Origin: an uncultured Croceitalea sp.
GTDB taxonomy: Bacteria > Bacteroidota > Bacteroidia > Flavobacteriales > Flavobacteriaceae
NCBI GenBank assembly: GCA_937969515.1
Contig: CALBVX010000077.1
Location: 1-33,215 of the forward strand
DNA length: 33,215 bases
Reading direction: 5' to 3'
Positions 1 to 8,309 of the stretch are shown piece by piece. The notes below the pieces were generated by a model. The model was not told the DNA's origin, ran no database searches, and worked only from the letters and a program-made list of their open reading frames with translations. A program made the position numbers and the translations under genes. How positions within the stretch are numbered: position 1 is the first letter of the stretch; each line of letters starts with the position of its first letter.

Positions 1-1
1 A

Positions 2-760
2 ATACGAGAAGAGACTTTAGGAGAACTTTCTGCCAAACAGTTAGACATTGTAGATATGCTTCCTTCAGAAACGGGGGTGTACTATATGCACGACAAGAAT
101 GGAGAAATACTTTTTATTGGGAAGTCAAAAAATATAAAAAAGAGAATAAATCAACATTTCACCAATGTTGGTTCACTTGCCAGAAAACTGCAAAAAGAAA
201 CCAAGAAAGTCACCTTTGAAAAGACTGGAAGTGAACTTGTTGCCCTACTCAAAGAGCATCATGAGATCAAAAAAAATAGTCCGACTTATAACGACAAAAG
301 AAGACGTAAGGGATTCTCACACGGCATTTATGCATTCGAGAGTGCCTCTGGCCTTCTATCATTAAAACCTGAAAGGGCCAATGGCCAGGCCAAGCGTTTA
401 GGGAGTTTCAATAGCATGCGGGCTACACAAAATTTTTTGGTTAAAGTCATTGATGAATTCGAGTTGACCGAAATACGAGATAATAATAAAGTCATAGAGG
501 CCTTTGAAAAATACAGTATCGACAATAGAGATATTATCGTTTTAGACAGAGGGCGAGAACTTGGCGAACAAAGTGCAATCTTAATTAAGAACGGTTGTTT
601 GAGCGGTATTGCATTTGTAGATTTAAATCATCAACTAAATAATATTCATATCTTAGAATCCATAATTACTCCAATGCAAGGCGATGAATATTCAACTTTC
701 ATCATAGAGTCTTATTTGCGCAAGCGGAACCGAATAAAAATTATAGAACTAAACCAATAA
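2..760 (+). CDS. GIY-YIG nuclease domain protein, 5' end missing (probable DnaQ-type exonuclease/GIY-YIG fusion)
   Basis: The frame is open from base 2, so the gene starts before the window; the first internal ATG is at 56. Just after that ATG comes a GIY-YIG nuclease domain: GVYYM (residues 7-11 from the ATG), the LFIG version of YIG (19-22), the catalytic-type Arg in KKR (R30), and Glu67 in ALLKEHHEIKK, matching the metal-binding Glu of UvrC. The remaining 150 residues have no motif I recognise. In Flavobacteria this arrangement is usually the C-terminal half of a protein whose N-terminus is a DNA polymerase III epsilon-like 3'-5' exonuclease; that half is not visible here. The role is probably DNA repair or processing. 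The stop lies 3 bases before the next start, so the two genes are probably co-transcribed. Confidence 0.85.
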   Translation: MREETLGELSAKQLDIVDMLPSETGVYYMHDKNGEILFIGKSKNIKKRINQHFTNVGSLARKLQKETKKVTFEKTGSELVALLKEHHEIKKNSPTYNDKRRRKGFSHGIYAFESASGLLSLKPERANGQAKRLGSFNSMRATQNFLVKVIDEFELTEIRDNNKVIEAFEKYSIDNRDIIVLDRGRELGEQSAILIKNGCLSGIAFVDLNHQLNNIHILESIITPMQGDEYSTFIIESYLRKRNRIKIIELNQ

Positions 761-763
761 TCA

Positions 764-1606
764 TTGAAAGAACACAAGGTACAATCTGGATGGCGGCATA
801 GGCTCCATGAGGTAATTTATGAAGCTGATACTCCTGCCGGTAAATACTTTGATATTGTATTGTTCTTTTTAATTATTGTGAGCGTTTTACTGGTAATGCT
901 TGAGAGTGTTGACGAGATTGATGCAAAATACCATAGTCTCTTAGCGACTTTTGAATGGATAATTACCATCTTCTTTTCTTTTGAATATATCGCAAGAATT
1001 ATAAGCATTAAAAAGCCTTTTAAGTACATCTTTAGTTTTTATGGTATAATAGATTTTATCTCGACCATACCGCTATATCTTTCTTATATTTTCGCCGGTT
1101 CGCAAGTTTTATTGGCTGTCAGGGCTTTTAGACTATTACGTATATTTCGTATTCTAAAATTAGTTAAGTTTTTAGGGGAGGCTTCCCAACTTAATGCTGC
1201 CTTAAAGGCCAGTAGGGCTAAAATTGCTGTTTTTATCTATGTTGTTTTGATTCTTTCTGTAATTATGGGTACGGTCATGTATCTTATTGAGAGTGACGAA
1301 GCGGGATTTACTAGCATTCCAAGAAGTATTTATTGGACCATTGTTACTCTGACCACGGTTGGCTATGGTGATATTGCACCGCAAACTAATTTGGGTCAGT
1401 TCATTGCCACTATTATTATGATTTTAGGTTATGGCATTATAGCAGTACCCACTGGTATTGTCACTGTTGAGTTTTCAAAACATGGCAAAAAGAACAAAAA
1501 TAACATGAGTGTCGTGCATACAAATACGCAAGCATGCCCAACGTGCACCGCTGAAGGTCACAGAGATAATGCCAAGCATTGCTATAATTGCGGAGATGAA
1601 TTATGA
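764..1606 (+). CDS. Voltage-sensor type potassium channel (ion transporter family) with C-terminal zinc ribbon
   Basis: This 280-residue protein has six predicted membrane segments. S4 carries positive residues every third position (R120, R123, R126, R129, K132, K135), as in a voltage sensor. The pore loop holds the K+ selectivity filter TTVGYGD (197-203). S6 follows, then a short cytoplasmic tail ending in CPTC (258-261) and CYNC (273-276), a likely zinc ribbon. It should form a tetrameric K+ channel in the inner membrane. The start is a TTG 3 bases after the previous stop; it gives the N-terminus expected for the family (GWRHRLHEVIYEADTP) and no upstream in-frame ATG exists. The end overlaps miaA by 4 bases (ATGA), which suggests translational coupling. 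The ligand or voltage dependence cannot be read from the sequence. Confidence 0.9.
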   Translation: MKEHKVQSGWRHRLHEVIYEADTPAGKYFDIVLFFLIIVSVLLVMLESVDEIDAKYHSLLATFEWIITIFFSFEYIARIISIKKPFKYIFSFYGIIDFISTIPLYLSYIFAGSQVLLAVRAFRLLRIFRILKLVKFLGEASQLNAALKASRAKIAVFIYVVLILSVIMGTVMYLIESDEAGFTSIPRSIYWTIVTLTTVGYGDIAPQTNLGQFIATIIMILGYGIIAVPTGIVTVEFSKHGKKNKNNMSVVHTNTQACPTCTAEGHRDNAKHCYNCGDEL

Positions 1607-2526
1607 GCACCAAATTATTGATAGCTGTTATTGGACCAACAGCAATAGGAAAAACAAAACTCGCTATTGCCCTAGCACAGCATTATAATACGGAGATTTT
1701 ATCGGCAGATTCCCGACAGTTTTTTAAAGAAATGCAAATCGGAACTGCGGTTCCGTCCTTCGAAGAACTAGAAAGCGTTAAACATCATTTCATTCAGCAT
1801 AAAAGTATTTTCGAACCATATTCCGTTGGAGATTTTGAGCGGGATGCGCTGGAATGTATAAATCAGCTGTTTCTCACCAAAGACGTAGTTGTTCTTGTAG
1901 GGGGCAGCGGACTTTATGTTGATGCCGTAGTCAATGGACTTGATGATTTTCCGGAAGTGCATCATGACATACGTAAAGTACTTAAAACAGACCTCGAGAA
2001 CAAAGGAATAAAGTATTTACAGAATAAATTGAAGGAGTTAGATCCTGATTACTATCAAAAAGTAGATTTAGAAAATCCTCATCGATTAATTCGTAGTCTT
2101 GAAATATGTATCGGTGCAGGAAAACCATACTCCTCATTTTTAAAACAAAAGAAGAGTGAACGCCATTTCAAAACGGCTTATATCGGTATTCTTGCTGAAC
2201 GAGAGGTAATCTATGATAGAATCAATAGAAGGGTAGATTCAATGATGCAAGAAGGATTGCTAAAGGAAGCCGAATCGTTGCATGCACACAAAAACCTTAA
2301 CGCCTTACAAACTGTTGGTTATAAAGAACTTTTCGATTTTATGGATGGTAAATATTCTTTGAATAAAGCTGTTGAAGAAATCAAAAAAAACACGAGAAGA
2401 TTTGCCAAGCGCCAGCTTACATGGTATCGTAAAAATACCAGTATATTTTGGGTAGCCATTGATGCTGAACAAAATGCTATTTTAGATAGTTTTAAAAAAC
2501 ATTTAAAAGCAGTCTTTCATGCGTAA
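1603..2526 (+). CDS. miaA: tRNA dimethylallyltransferase MiaA
   Basis: MiaA transfers a dimethylallyl group from DMAPP to N6 of adenine 37 in tRNAs that read UNN codons; this modification supports accurate decoding. The 307-residue length is normal. Residues 11-18 (GPTAIGKT) are the P-loop. The SADSRQ segment (34-39) holds the catalytic Asp36; the following residues are FF where many MiaAs have a Tyr. GGSGLYVDAVVNGL is the typical substrate-binding segment, and the C-terminal KNTRRFAKRQLTWYRK is the tRNA-contacting signature. It starts inside the channel gene's stop (ATGA) and overlaps the gluconokinase gene by 8 bases, so it belongs to one tightly packed transcription unit. Confidence 0.97.
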   Translation: MSTKLLIAVIGPTAIGKTKLAIALAQHYNTEILSADSRQFFKEMQIGTAVPSFEELESVKHHFIQHKSIFEPYSVGDFERDALECINQLFLTKDVVVLVGGSGLYVDAVVNGLDDFPEVHHDIRKVLKTDLENKGIKYLQNKLKELDPDYYQKVDLENPHRLIRSLEICIGAGKPYSSFLKQKKSERHFKTAYIGILAEREVIYDRINRRVDSMMQEGLLKEAESLHAHKNLNALQTVGYKELFDFMDGKYSLNKAVEEIKKNTRRFAKRQLTWYRKNTSIFWVAIDAEQNAILDSFKKHLKAVFHA

Positions 2527-3007
2527 AACCATATTTTTTGTGATGGGTGTCTCGGGAACAGGAAAGACAACGATCGGAAAACTCTTGGCAAAAGAAAACC
2601 ATATGCCCTTTTTTGATGGGGACGATTACCATCCAAAGGAAAACATAAAAAAAATGGCCTCTGGCAATGCACTAAATGATGATGATAGATTCAATTGGTT
2701 GGCCGAACTTAATAAACTCGCCATAGAGAATAAAACACGAGGGGCAGTAATAGCCTGTTCCGCCTTAAAGGAAAAATATAGAAAGCAATTACGCAATGGT
2801 ATTGAGTCGGAAACGGTCTTTGTATACTTAAACGGAACCTATGCGGAGGTGAAATCAAGACTTGAAAATCGGAAAGGGCATTTTATGCCGCTTGAACTTC
2901 TAAAATCTCAATTTGCGACCTTAGAACCTCCAACAAATCAAATTGTTGTAGCCATAAGCAAACGACCAGAGGAAATTATAAAGGATATTTTAAATCAACT
3001 ACAATGA
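2519..3007 (+). CDS. gntK: Gluconokinase
   Basis: The 162-residue enzyme phosphorylates D-gluconate with ATP to 6-phosphogluconate in the cytoplasm. It has a P-loop GVSGTGKT (10-17), the family-specific substrate region FFDGDDYHPKENIKKM (31-46), the LNDDDRFNWL segment (52-61), ACSALKEKYR, and the lid region GHFMPLELLKSQ. Length and motifs are standard for the GntK subfamily of P-loop kinases. The start overlaps miaA by 8 bases and the end overlaps the permease gene by 4 bases (ATGA). The permease downstream supports gluconate as substrate. No GntR-type repressor is visible in this window. Confidence 0.95.
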   Translation: MRKTIFFVMGVSGTGKTTIGKLLAKENHMPFFDGDDYHPKENIKKMASGNALNDDDRFNWLAELNKLAIENKTRGAVIACSALKEKYRKQLRNGIESETVFVYLNGTYAEVKSRLENRKGHFMPLELLKSQFATLEPPTNQIVVAISKRPEEIIKDILNQLQ

Positions 3008-4341
3008 TAGAAACCAACTTGATTTTAGCTGTGCTGACAGGCATTGCCATTCTTTTGTTTTTAATTCTAAGGTTAAAAATCAATGCATTTATAGCTTTGT
3101 TGGTGGGTAGTATAGTTGTTGGTCTAATAGCTGGCCTAGATGCTTCTCAGATTATAAAGACGATACAAGAAGGAATGGGGGACACACTTGGTTTTGTTGC
3201 GACCGTTGTTGGTTTAGGCGCAATGTTCGGAGCCATTCTAGAAGCTTCTGGTGGTGCAAAAGCTATTGCAAATTTTATGATTTCGAAATTCGGAATTAAA
3301 AACGCCCCTGCCGCAATGGTAGTTTCGGGATTTTTAATTGCCATTCCCGTATTTTTTGATGTCGCATTTATCATTTTAGTTCCGATGATTTATGCCTTAC
3401 AGCGCAAAACAGGAAAGTCTTTATTGCTTTACGCTATTCCGCTTTTAGCAGGTTTGGCAATTACACATGCATTTATACCCCCTACTCCCGGTCCAATAGC
3501 AGTAGCCGATATTATAGGCGCTGAACTCGGTTGGGTTATCTTGGTAGGTTTTATAGTAGGCATACCCACGGCTTTGGTTAGTGGTTTAATTTTCGGAAAA
3601 CGCATTTCAAAAAAAATACATGTTGAAGCTCCAAAAGAAGTTGTTAAAGATGAAAATGTGGCATTACCGAATATTGGATTAACACTGCTCATTATAGCCA
3701 TACCTATTTTTTTAATTCTTCTTAATACGGTATCTGCCAGTGGTATTCTCGGTACAGCACATAAAAGTGTTTTAAATTTTATAGCACTTGTTGGGCATCC
3801 TTTTTCTGCACTTATCATTGCAAATTTTTTGGCTTGGTATTTTTTTGGTATTAGAAGAGGATACACGAAGGAGCAATTATTTAAAATTACGGGAAAGTCG
3901 TTAGCACCGGCAGGCACCATTATTCTCTTAACGGGTGCAGGGGGTGTTTTTAAACAGGTATTGACCAATACTGGGGCCGGAGAACTCTTAGCTACTTCAT
4001 TGAGCAATGTAGGTTTTCCGATTCTGGCATTTGCCTTCGTTAGTGCGGCAATTGTTAGAATAATTCAGGGGTCTTCTACGGTGGCAATGATAACTGCTGC
4101 AGGATTAGTGTCCCCTTTATTGATAAACGCAGATTTAAGCTCTATTCAATCAGCATGTATGGTAATTGCCATTGCTTCTGGAGCAAGTATATTCTCTCAT
4201 GTAAACGATAGTGGTTTTTGGCTTGTTGGCCAATACCTTGGAATCTCTGAAAAACAAACCTTTAAGTCTTGGACGATGATGACTACGATTTTAGCTGTGA
4301 CGGGAATGGCGGCAGTTTCACTTCTTTATATGATAGTATAA
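3004..4341 (+). CDS. Gluconate:H+ symporter, GntP family
   Basis: This 445-residue integral membrane protein has about 12-14 hydrophobic segments. It matches the GntP/GntT permease family: the GLGAMFGAILEASGGA stretch near the N-terminus, FDVAFIILVPMIYAL, HAFIPPTPGPIAVADIIGAE, and GASIFSHVNDSGFWLVGQYL near the C-terminus. It should import gluconate, or a related aldonate, with protons across the inner membrane for the kinase encoded just upstream. The 4-base overlap with gntK argues for coupled expression. A hairpin terminator follows immediately. Substrate specificity within the GntP family (gluconate, idonate, fructuronate) cannot be settled from sequence; gluconate is inferred from the kinase. 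Confidence 0.93.
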   Translation: MIETNLILAVLTGIAILLFLILRLKINAFIALLVGSIVVGLIAGLDASQIIKTIQEGMGDTLGFVATVVGLGAMFGAILEASGGAKAIANFMISKFGIKNAPAAMVVSGFLIAIPVFFDVAFIILVPMIYALQRKTGKSLLLYAIPLLAGLAITHAFIPPTPGPIAVADIIGAELGWVILVGFIVGIPTALVSGLIFGKRISKKIHVEAPKEVVKDENVALPNIGLTLLIIAIPIFLILLNTVSASGILGTAHKSVLNFIALVGHPFSALIIANFLAWYFFGIRRGYTKEQLFKITGKSLAPAGTIILLTGAGGVFKQVLTNTGAGELLATSLSNVGFPILAFAFVSAAIVRIIQGSSTVAMITAAGLVSPLLINADLSSIQSACMVIAIASGASIFSHVNDSGFWLVGQYLGISEKQTFKSWTMMTTILAVTGMAAVSLLYMIV

Positions 4342-4343
4342 AA

Positions 4344-4363
4344 AAACCGCCTTTTGGCGGTTT
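4344..4363. terminator. Bidirectional intrinsic terminator between gntP and the response regulator gene
   Basis: The arms AAACCGCC (4344-4351) and GGCGGTTT (4356-4363) form a perfect 8-bp stem around a TTTT loop. A run of A precedes it (4341-4346) and a T-rich tract follows, so it can stop transcription from both strands. It sits between convergent genes ending at 4341 and 4389. Confidence 0.9.
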
Positions 4364-4388
4364 CTTTATTTAAAATTAAAATCCTGTT

Positions 4389-5102
4389 TTATTCGCCTTC
4401 CACTTTCACCACTAAACGGAATCCTTCACCGTGAATATTCAAAATCTCAACAACATCGTCGCGTTTTAGGTATTTACGAAGCTTGGCGATATAAACATCC
4501 ATACTCCTAGAAGTAAAGTAGTTATCGTCTCTCCATATTTTAGTCAAGGCCAATTCTCTAGGCATCAAATCGTTTTCATGCAAAGCCAAAAGTCGTAATA
4601 ACTCATTCTCTTTAGGTGAGAGCTTAATAGGCTCTTCTTCTTTGTATTTTAGAAAACGAAGTTTAGAATTCAAATGAAAGTTTCCAATTTTAAATTCGAA
4701 CTGCTTGCTATCTGCTAGGGTATTAGAGGCTTTTCGCTGAAGTATCGCTTTAAGTTTCATCAATAATACCTCAGAGTCAAATGGTTTATTTAAATAATCA
4801 TCCGCGCCCGCCTTATATCCTTTAAGAACATCTTCTTTCATTGTTTTGGCGGTCAGAAATACTATAGGCACATTTTCATTCTTTTCTCGAATCTCCTTAG
4901 CTAGTGTAAAACCATCTTTATAAGGCATCATAACATCTAAAATACAGACATCATAATTATCTTTCTTGAATTTTTCAAAACCCTCCATTCCGTTTTTTGC
5001 AAGAACAACATCAAAATCATTCATCTGCAAATAATCTTTCAAAACGATTCCAAAGTTTGGATCGTCTTCCACCAAAAGTATTTTCTTGTTTTCCGTTTCC
5101 AT
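4389..5102 (-). CDS. OmpR/PhoB-family response regulator, RprY-like
   Basis: The 237-residue protein has an N-terminal receiver domain and a C-terminal winged-helix DNA-binding domain. In the receiver, the acidic pair is E12/D13, the phosphorylated Asp is D56 (in CILDVMMP), the switch Thr is T84 and the conserved Lys is K106 (in LNKPFD). The C-terminal half (about 130-232) has the LSPKENELLRLLALHEND and SRSMDVYIAKLRKYL segments of the OmpR family. It is encoded 6 bases after its probable cognate kinase, and the two resemble the RprX/RprY system of Bacteroides. Target genes are not known from this window. It reads toward gntP and shares its terminator. Confidence 0.94.
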   Translation of the reverse strand: METENKKILLVEDDPNFGIVLKDYLQMNDFDVVLAKNGMEGFEKFKKDNYDVCILDVMMPYKDGFTLAKEIREKNENVPIVFLTAKTMKEDVLKGYKAGADDYLNKPFDSEVLLMKLKAILQRKASNTLADSKQFEFKIGNFHLNSKLRFLKYKEEEPIKLSPKENELLRLLALHENDLMPRELALTKIWRDDNYFTSRSMDVYIAKLRKYLKRDDVVEILNIHGEGFRLVVKVEGE

Positions 5103-5108
5103 ATTTTT

Positions 5109-6689
5109 TTAAATTAAAGGTAGTTTAATATAAAAAGTGCTTCCTTTTCCTTTTTCACTCTCAACATAAACCTCACCTTGGTGATCATCAATTATTTTCT
5201 TCACATATGCCAAGCCTAAACCATGACCCTTTACATTGTGTATATTACCTGTGTGTTCTCTATAGAACTTTTCAAAAACTTTTTTTAACACGACCTTACT
5301 CATACCTGAGCCTTGGTCTTGTACTTTTATTATAATGCTATTTTTCGCCTTTTCTGTAAAGACGTCTATTTTTGGTGCCTCTGGAGAATATTTAACCGCA
5401 TTGTCCAATACATTGACAATTACATTGGTAAAATGCATTTCATTTGCCAAAACATCAGACCTTTCTGCCTTTAAATGCGTTTTCACATAACCACCCCTAT
5501 CTTCAACAATCAATTCTACATGGGCTATGGCATCATTTATTATGTCGTGGGCATCTACCCTATCTTTACTAATGTCCAATTGATTTTTTTCAAGCTTGGA
5601 TATTCGTAATACATTTTCCACCTGGGCATGCATTCTTTTATTCTCATCTCTAATCATCCCAAGATACCTCAGTACTTTATCTTTGTCATCAATCGACTTC
5701 GGGTTTCTTATCGCCTCAACAGCCAAGTTAATCGTAGCAATAGGCGTTTTAAACTCATGTGTCATATTATTGATGAAATCAGATTTTATTTCAGATATCT
5801 GCTTTTGCTGTATCAATTGATAAATGGCACTTGAATAGGCAATTATGATTACCAAAACAAAAATCAATGACAACACGGCCATGGTCATAATGCTACCCAT
5901 TAAGAATTTCTTTTTATTAGGAAAAGAAATCAATAATGCAAAATCTGTAACGCCTTCACTATCCCTAAAAATAGGTGTGTCGTAAATCGCCGTATTCTTA
6001 AATTTGAATTTTTTAGATTTTACCTTAGTGGGAAAACCACTGCTGTAAACTCCATATTCAAAATCAATATCGATACCTCTATTTTCAAGCTCTCTGTTCA
6101 ATAAAAGTTCGATTTCTTGCTTAGATACCCTATCATGTATTGGTACTTTTTTGGCCCTCTCCCTAAAAACATCATCAAAGGCAGCTTTCTCCATTTGGGT
6201 AAGCCCCCCTATTTTTTCCATTTTTTGGATTGGCGTCAAGGCATATCTTTTACCGTCCAAACCAAATTCTTCTTTAAGGACCGTTGTTGTTCTTTTACTC
6301 GATAAATTTATTATCGAGGTAGAGTCGCTATCTCCAGAATTGTCAAAGAACATTGAAGAGGTTCCATAATCCTCTTCTAAAATTCCATGAGAATAAAATC
6401 TAAGCTCATCAGAATTTAAATCTCGGTCAACAAAAAAAATGCTTTTATACTGCGACGACCGAGGCACCTTGGCGCTATCAACGTAGGTTGCTACTCTATC
6501 ATTATAATCCCTTCTCTCCCTGCTTTCTACCCTATCCGCAACCTTATCTAAGACATCTTCAACCGCATTCGAAAATTGCTCTTCCTTATCTTCAACAGAC
6601 TGCTTGATCCAATAGACCTGAACAGAGATGATTCCAATAAGCGAGAGGCTCATTAAGATGACGAGAAGAACAAAACGCTTCTTGTTCAT
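5109..6689 (-). CDS. Membrane sensor histidine kinase, RprX-like
   Basis: The 526-residue kinase has a first membrane segment at about 7-27, a periplasmic region of about 230 residues with no domain I can name, and a second membrane segment at about 264-288. Next come HisKA with the phospho-accepting His311 (MTHEFKTPIA) and HATPase_c with the N box NVLDNAVKYS (426-435), G1 box DQGSGM (458-463) and G2 box GHGLGL (488-493). It autophosphorylates and passes the phosphate to the regulator encoded next. The signal is unknown. The periplasmic region is rich in charged residues and may contain helical hairpins. Spaced TTAAC repeats lie just upstream and may be sites for autoregulation. Confidence 0.94.
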   Translation of the reverse strand: MNKKRFVLLVILMSLSLIGIISVQVYWIKQSVEDKEEQFSNAVEDVLDKVADRVESRERRDYNDRVATYVDSAKVPRSSQYKSIFFVDRDLNSDELRFYSHGILEEDYGTSSMFFDNSGDSDSTSIINLSSKRTTTVLKEEFGLDGKRYALTPIQKMEKIGGLTQMEKAAFDDVFRERAKKVPIHDRVSKQEIELLLNRELENRGIDIDFEYGVYSSGFPTKVKSKKFKFKNTAIYDTPIFRDSEGVTDFALLISFPNKKKFLMGSIMTMAVLSLIFVLVIIIAYSSAIYQLIQQKQISEIKSDFINNMTHEFKTPIATINLAVEAIRNPKSIDDKDKVLRYLGMIRDENKRMHAQVENVLRISKLEKNQLDISKDRVDAHDIINDAIAHVELIVEDRGGYVKTHLKAERSDVLANEMHFTNVIVNVLDNAVKYSPEAPKIDVFTEKAKNSIIIKVQDQGSGMSKVVLKKVFEKFYREHTGNIHNVKGHGLGLAYVKKIIDDHQGEVYVESEKGKGSTFYIKLPLI

Positions 6690-6707
6690 TATGGTAAAAT
6701 TAGAAAT

Positions 6708-6757
6708 TTAACATTTAGACCATTTCCCGTTTAACCTAACCTTAACAAAAATGTTAA
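6708..6757 (-). promoter_or_regulatory. Spaced TTAAC repeats and a small inverted repeat upstream of the histidine kinase gene
   Basis: On the + strand TTAAC occurs at 6708-6712, 6731-6735 and 6742-6746, with a CTAAC at 6736-6740. The spacings are 23 and 11 bases, roughly two helical turns and one. The last copy starts a 16-base inverted repeat (TTAACA, AAAA, TGTTAA; 6742-6757). OmpR-family regulators usually bind direct repeats spaced about 10-11 bases, so this could be the pair's own control region. The function is inferred, and AT-rich chance matches are possible. Confidence 0.35.
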
Positions 6758-6767
6758 AATTCTGCGG

Positions 6768-7352
6768 TTATTTGGCTTCCGCCAGTAGTTGGTCGTGAAT
6801 TTGTTTTATACTTTCAGAAGTCTTTTTTAAATCAATATTTTCAACAAGATAATCGGCCATTCCGCTTTTTTCTTCATCGGTCAATTGATTGTGTATTCTA
6901 TCTAAAACGGCACTTTCATCTACTTCATCCCTATCCATGACCCTTGCTATTCGAACAGACACGGGGGCGGTAACCAATATTATTTTATCATAATTATCTT
7001 GGGCCTTATTCTCAAAAATGAGCGCCGTTTCTTGTATTACGTAAGGGGCGTCTTGTTCTGCACACCAATCTTTAAAATTCTTTTTTACCTTAGGATGAAC
7101 AATTGCATTAAGTTGAGATAGTAGATTGTCATCTTTGAAAACCTTACTTGAAATATAATCACGATTCAATACTTTTCCCTTGTAAGCTTTTTTCCCTAAC
7201 AGCTTTATTAAGGAATCCCTGATGGGTTTCGAAGTATTCATTAGGTTTTTAGCCTCTTTATCAGAATCATATACCGGAACTCCCAATTCCTTAAAAAGTT
7301 TGGCTATCGTACTTTTTCCACTTCCAATACCTCCTGTCAAACCTACAATCAT
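6768..7352 (-). CDS. coaE: Dephospho-CoA kinase
   Basis: This is the last step of coenzyme A synthesis: ATP phosphorylates the 3'-hydroxyl of the ribose of dephospho-CoA. The 194-residue length is normal. The P-loop is GLTGGIGSGKST (4-15). PVYDSDKEAKNLM carries the conserved Asp of the substrate site. HPKVKKNF is the family segment after the first lid helix, and the VTAPVSVRIARVMDRD region forms the lid and adenine contacts. The start overlaps the stop of the YbbR-like gene by 4 bases (ATGA), so the two are probably translationally coupled. Confidence 0.96.
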   Translation of the reverse strand: MIVGLTGGIGSGKSTIAKLFKELGVPVYDSDKEAKNLMNTSKPIRDSLIKLLGKKAYKGKVLNRDYISSKVFKDDNLLSQLNAIVHPKVKKNFKDWCAEQDAPYVIQETALIFENKAQDNYDKIILVTAPVSVRIARVMDRDEVDESAVLDRIHNQLTDEEKSGMADYLVENIDLKKTSESIKQIHDQLLAEAK

Positions 7353-8305
7353 AGTTTTTCTAAAACAAATTCAACTTTGCCGGTCAATAATTGTACCGAA
7401 TAGATGTTCGCAGGTGTTCGCTTAAGCTGAACGTTTAGGTATTTTGATTCTTTACTTAATAAAGAATTGTAATCGACGACTACCTCAAAGTCAGAAAGTT
7501 TCATAGTTTTTAAACTTTCTAAACTTGCCTTGCATACCAGTTCTATTTTATTTGGAAAGGTTTTAATTCGATAGCCCTCTGGGATATTAACCGAACTTAA
7601 AGGAATCTCGAAGGCTCTTTCTGAAAATTCTACAATCTTACCTGAAACCTCAACGACTTCTTGAAGCAATATGGTATTATCGGTAGTCTCAGGCTTTATC
7701 AACAGCAGTTTCTCCGAAAAATCATTTGACAATCCTGTTAAAACCAATGGGGCGGTAAAAACCTCGTTTATTTTAGCAATTTCGTTAGCAGGGCCTTTAA
7801 TGGAAACCGTTTCAGGTTCTAAAATTAATCCTCCATCTAAAATATGGTTTGAAGCTACCTCAATAGTGATGTTCGGGTTAATGGCCACTTCTTTTGTCGC
7901 TACCTTATACAGATCAATGAAAAAAGTATCTTTTTCAAGTTCTAGTAAAGATACGGTGTTCGAAAGCTGACGTTCAAACTGTACTTTTAATTCCGTGTCC
8001 GTTAAAAAGTAATCATTTTCTTCATTGTTCACTTCTTGCAGGTTAACTCTAATTTTTCCCTTGGTAATACCATATCCCAAAAACTGAAATCCGCTCGCCC
8101 TAATTTTAGCGACCACATAATCAGTTTCCTTTGTATTTAATAAAAGGGAGTCTGGAAATTTTGTATACACCAATTCGAAATTTGCACGGGACTCGTACGA
8201 CTCGGATAACTTGCTAATACTCCAAGCTAAAGTAGAACATGCCAAAAACAAAAGGAATATTTTCACCTTTCTCTGATTAAGACCTCCTAGGATTTTTTTT
8301 AGCAC
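7349..8305 (-). CDS. YbbR-like (CdaR-family) protein
   Basis: The 318-residue protein has one N-terminal membrane anchor (about 15-31: IFLLFLACSTLAWSISK) followed by an extracytoplasmic part with repeated beta-rich units typical of YbbR domains. Examples are the EPETVSIKGPANEIAKINEV segment and the FEIPLSSVNIPEGYRIKTFP segment. In Firmicutes, YbbR/CdaR proteins regulate the diadenylate cyclase CdaA; no cyclase gene is visible here, so that role is only a possibility. The start is GTG at 8305, 4 bases after the stop of the glycosyltransferase gene; no better in-frame ATG is present. The end overlaps coaE by 4 bases. Confidence 0.85.
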   Translation of the reverse strand: MLKKILGGLNQRKVKIFLLFLACSTLAWSISKLSESYESRANFELVYTKFPDSLLLNTKETDYVVAKIRASGFQFLGYGITKGKIRVNLQEVNNEENDYFLTDTELKVQFERQLSNTVSLLELEKDTFFIDLYKVATKEVAINPNITIEVASNHILDGGLILEPETVSIKGPANEIAKINEVFTAPLVLTGLSNDFSEKLLLIKPETTDNTILLQEVVEVSGKIVEFSERAFEIPLSSVNIPEGYRIKTFPNKIELVCKASLESLKTMKLSDFEVVVDYNSLLSKESKYLNVQLKRTPANIYSVQLLTGKVEFVLEKL

Positions 8306-8309
8306 AACT

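Noticed and set aside
3429-4007. A 192-codon minus-strand open frame opposite the gluconate permease gene
   Set aside because: It is the mirror of a hydrophobic membrane-protein gene, has no family motif, and the plus-strand protein is clearly real.
7671-7970. Plus-strand open frame of 99 codons opposite the YbbR-like gene
   Set aside because: It has no signature and lies wholly within a gene that overlaps and couples with coaE.
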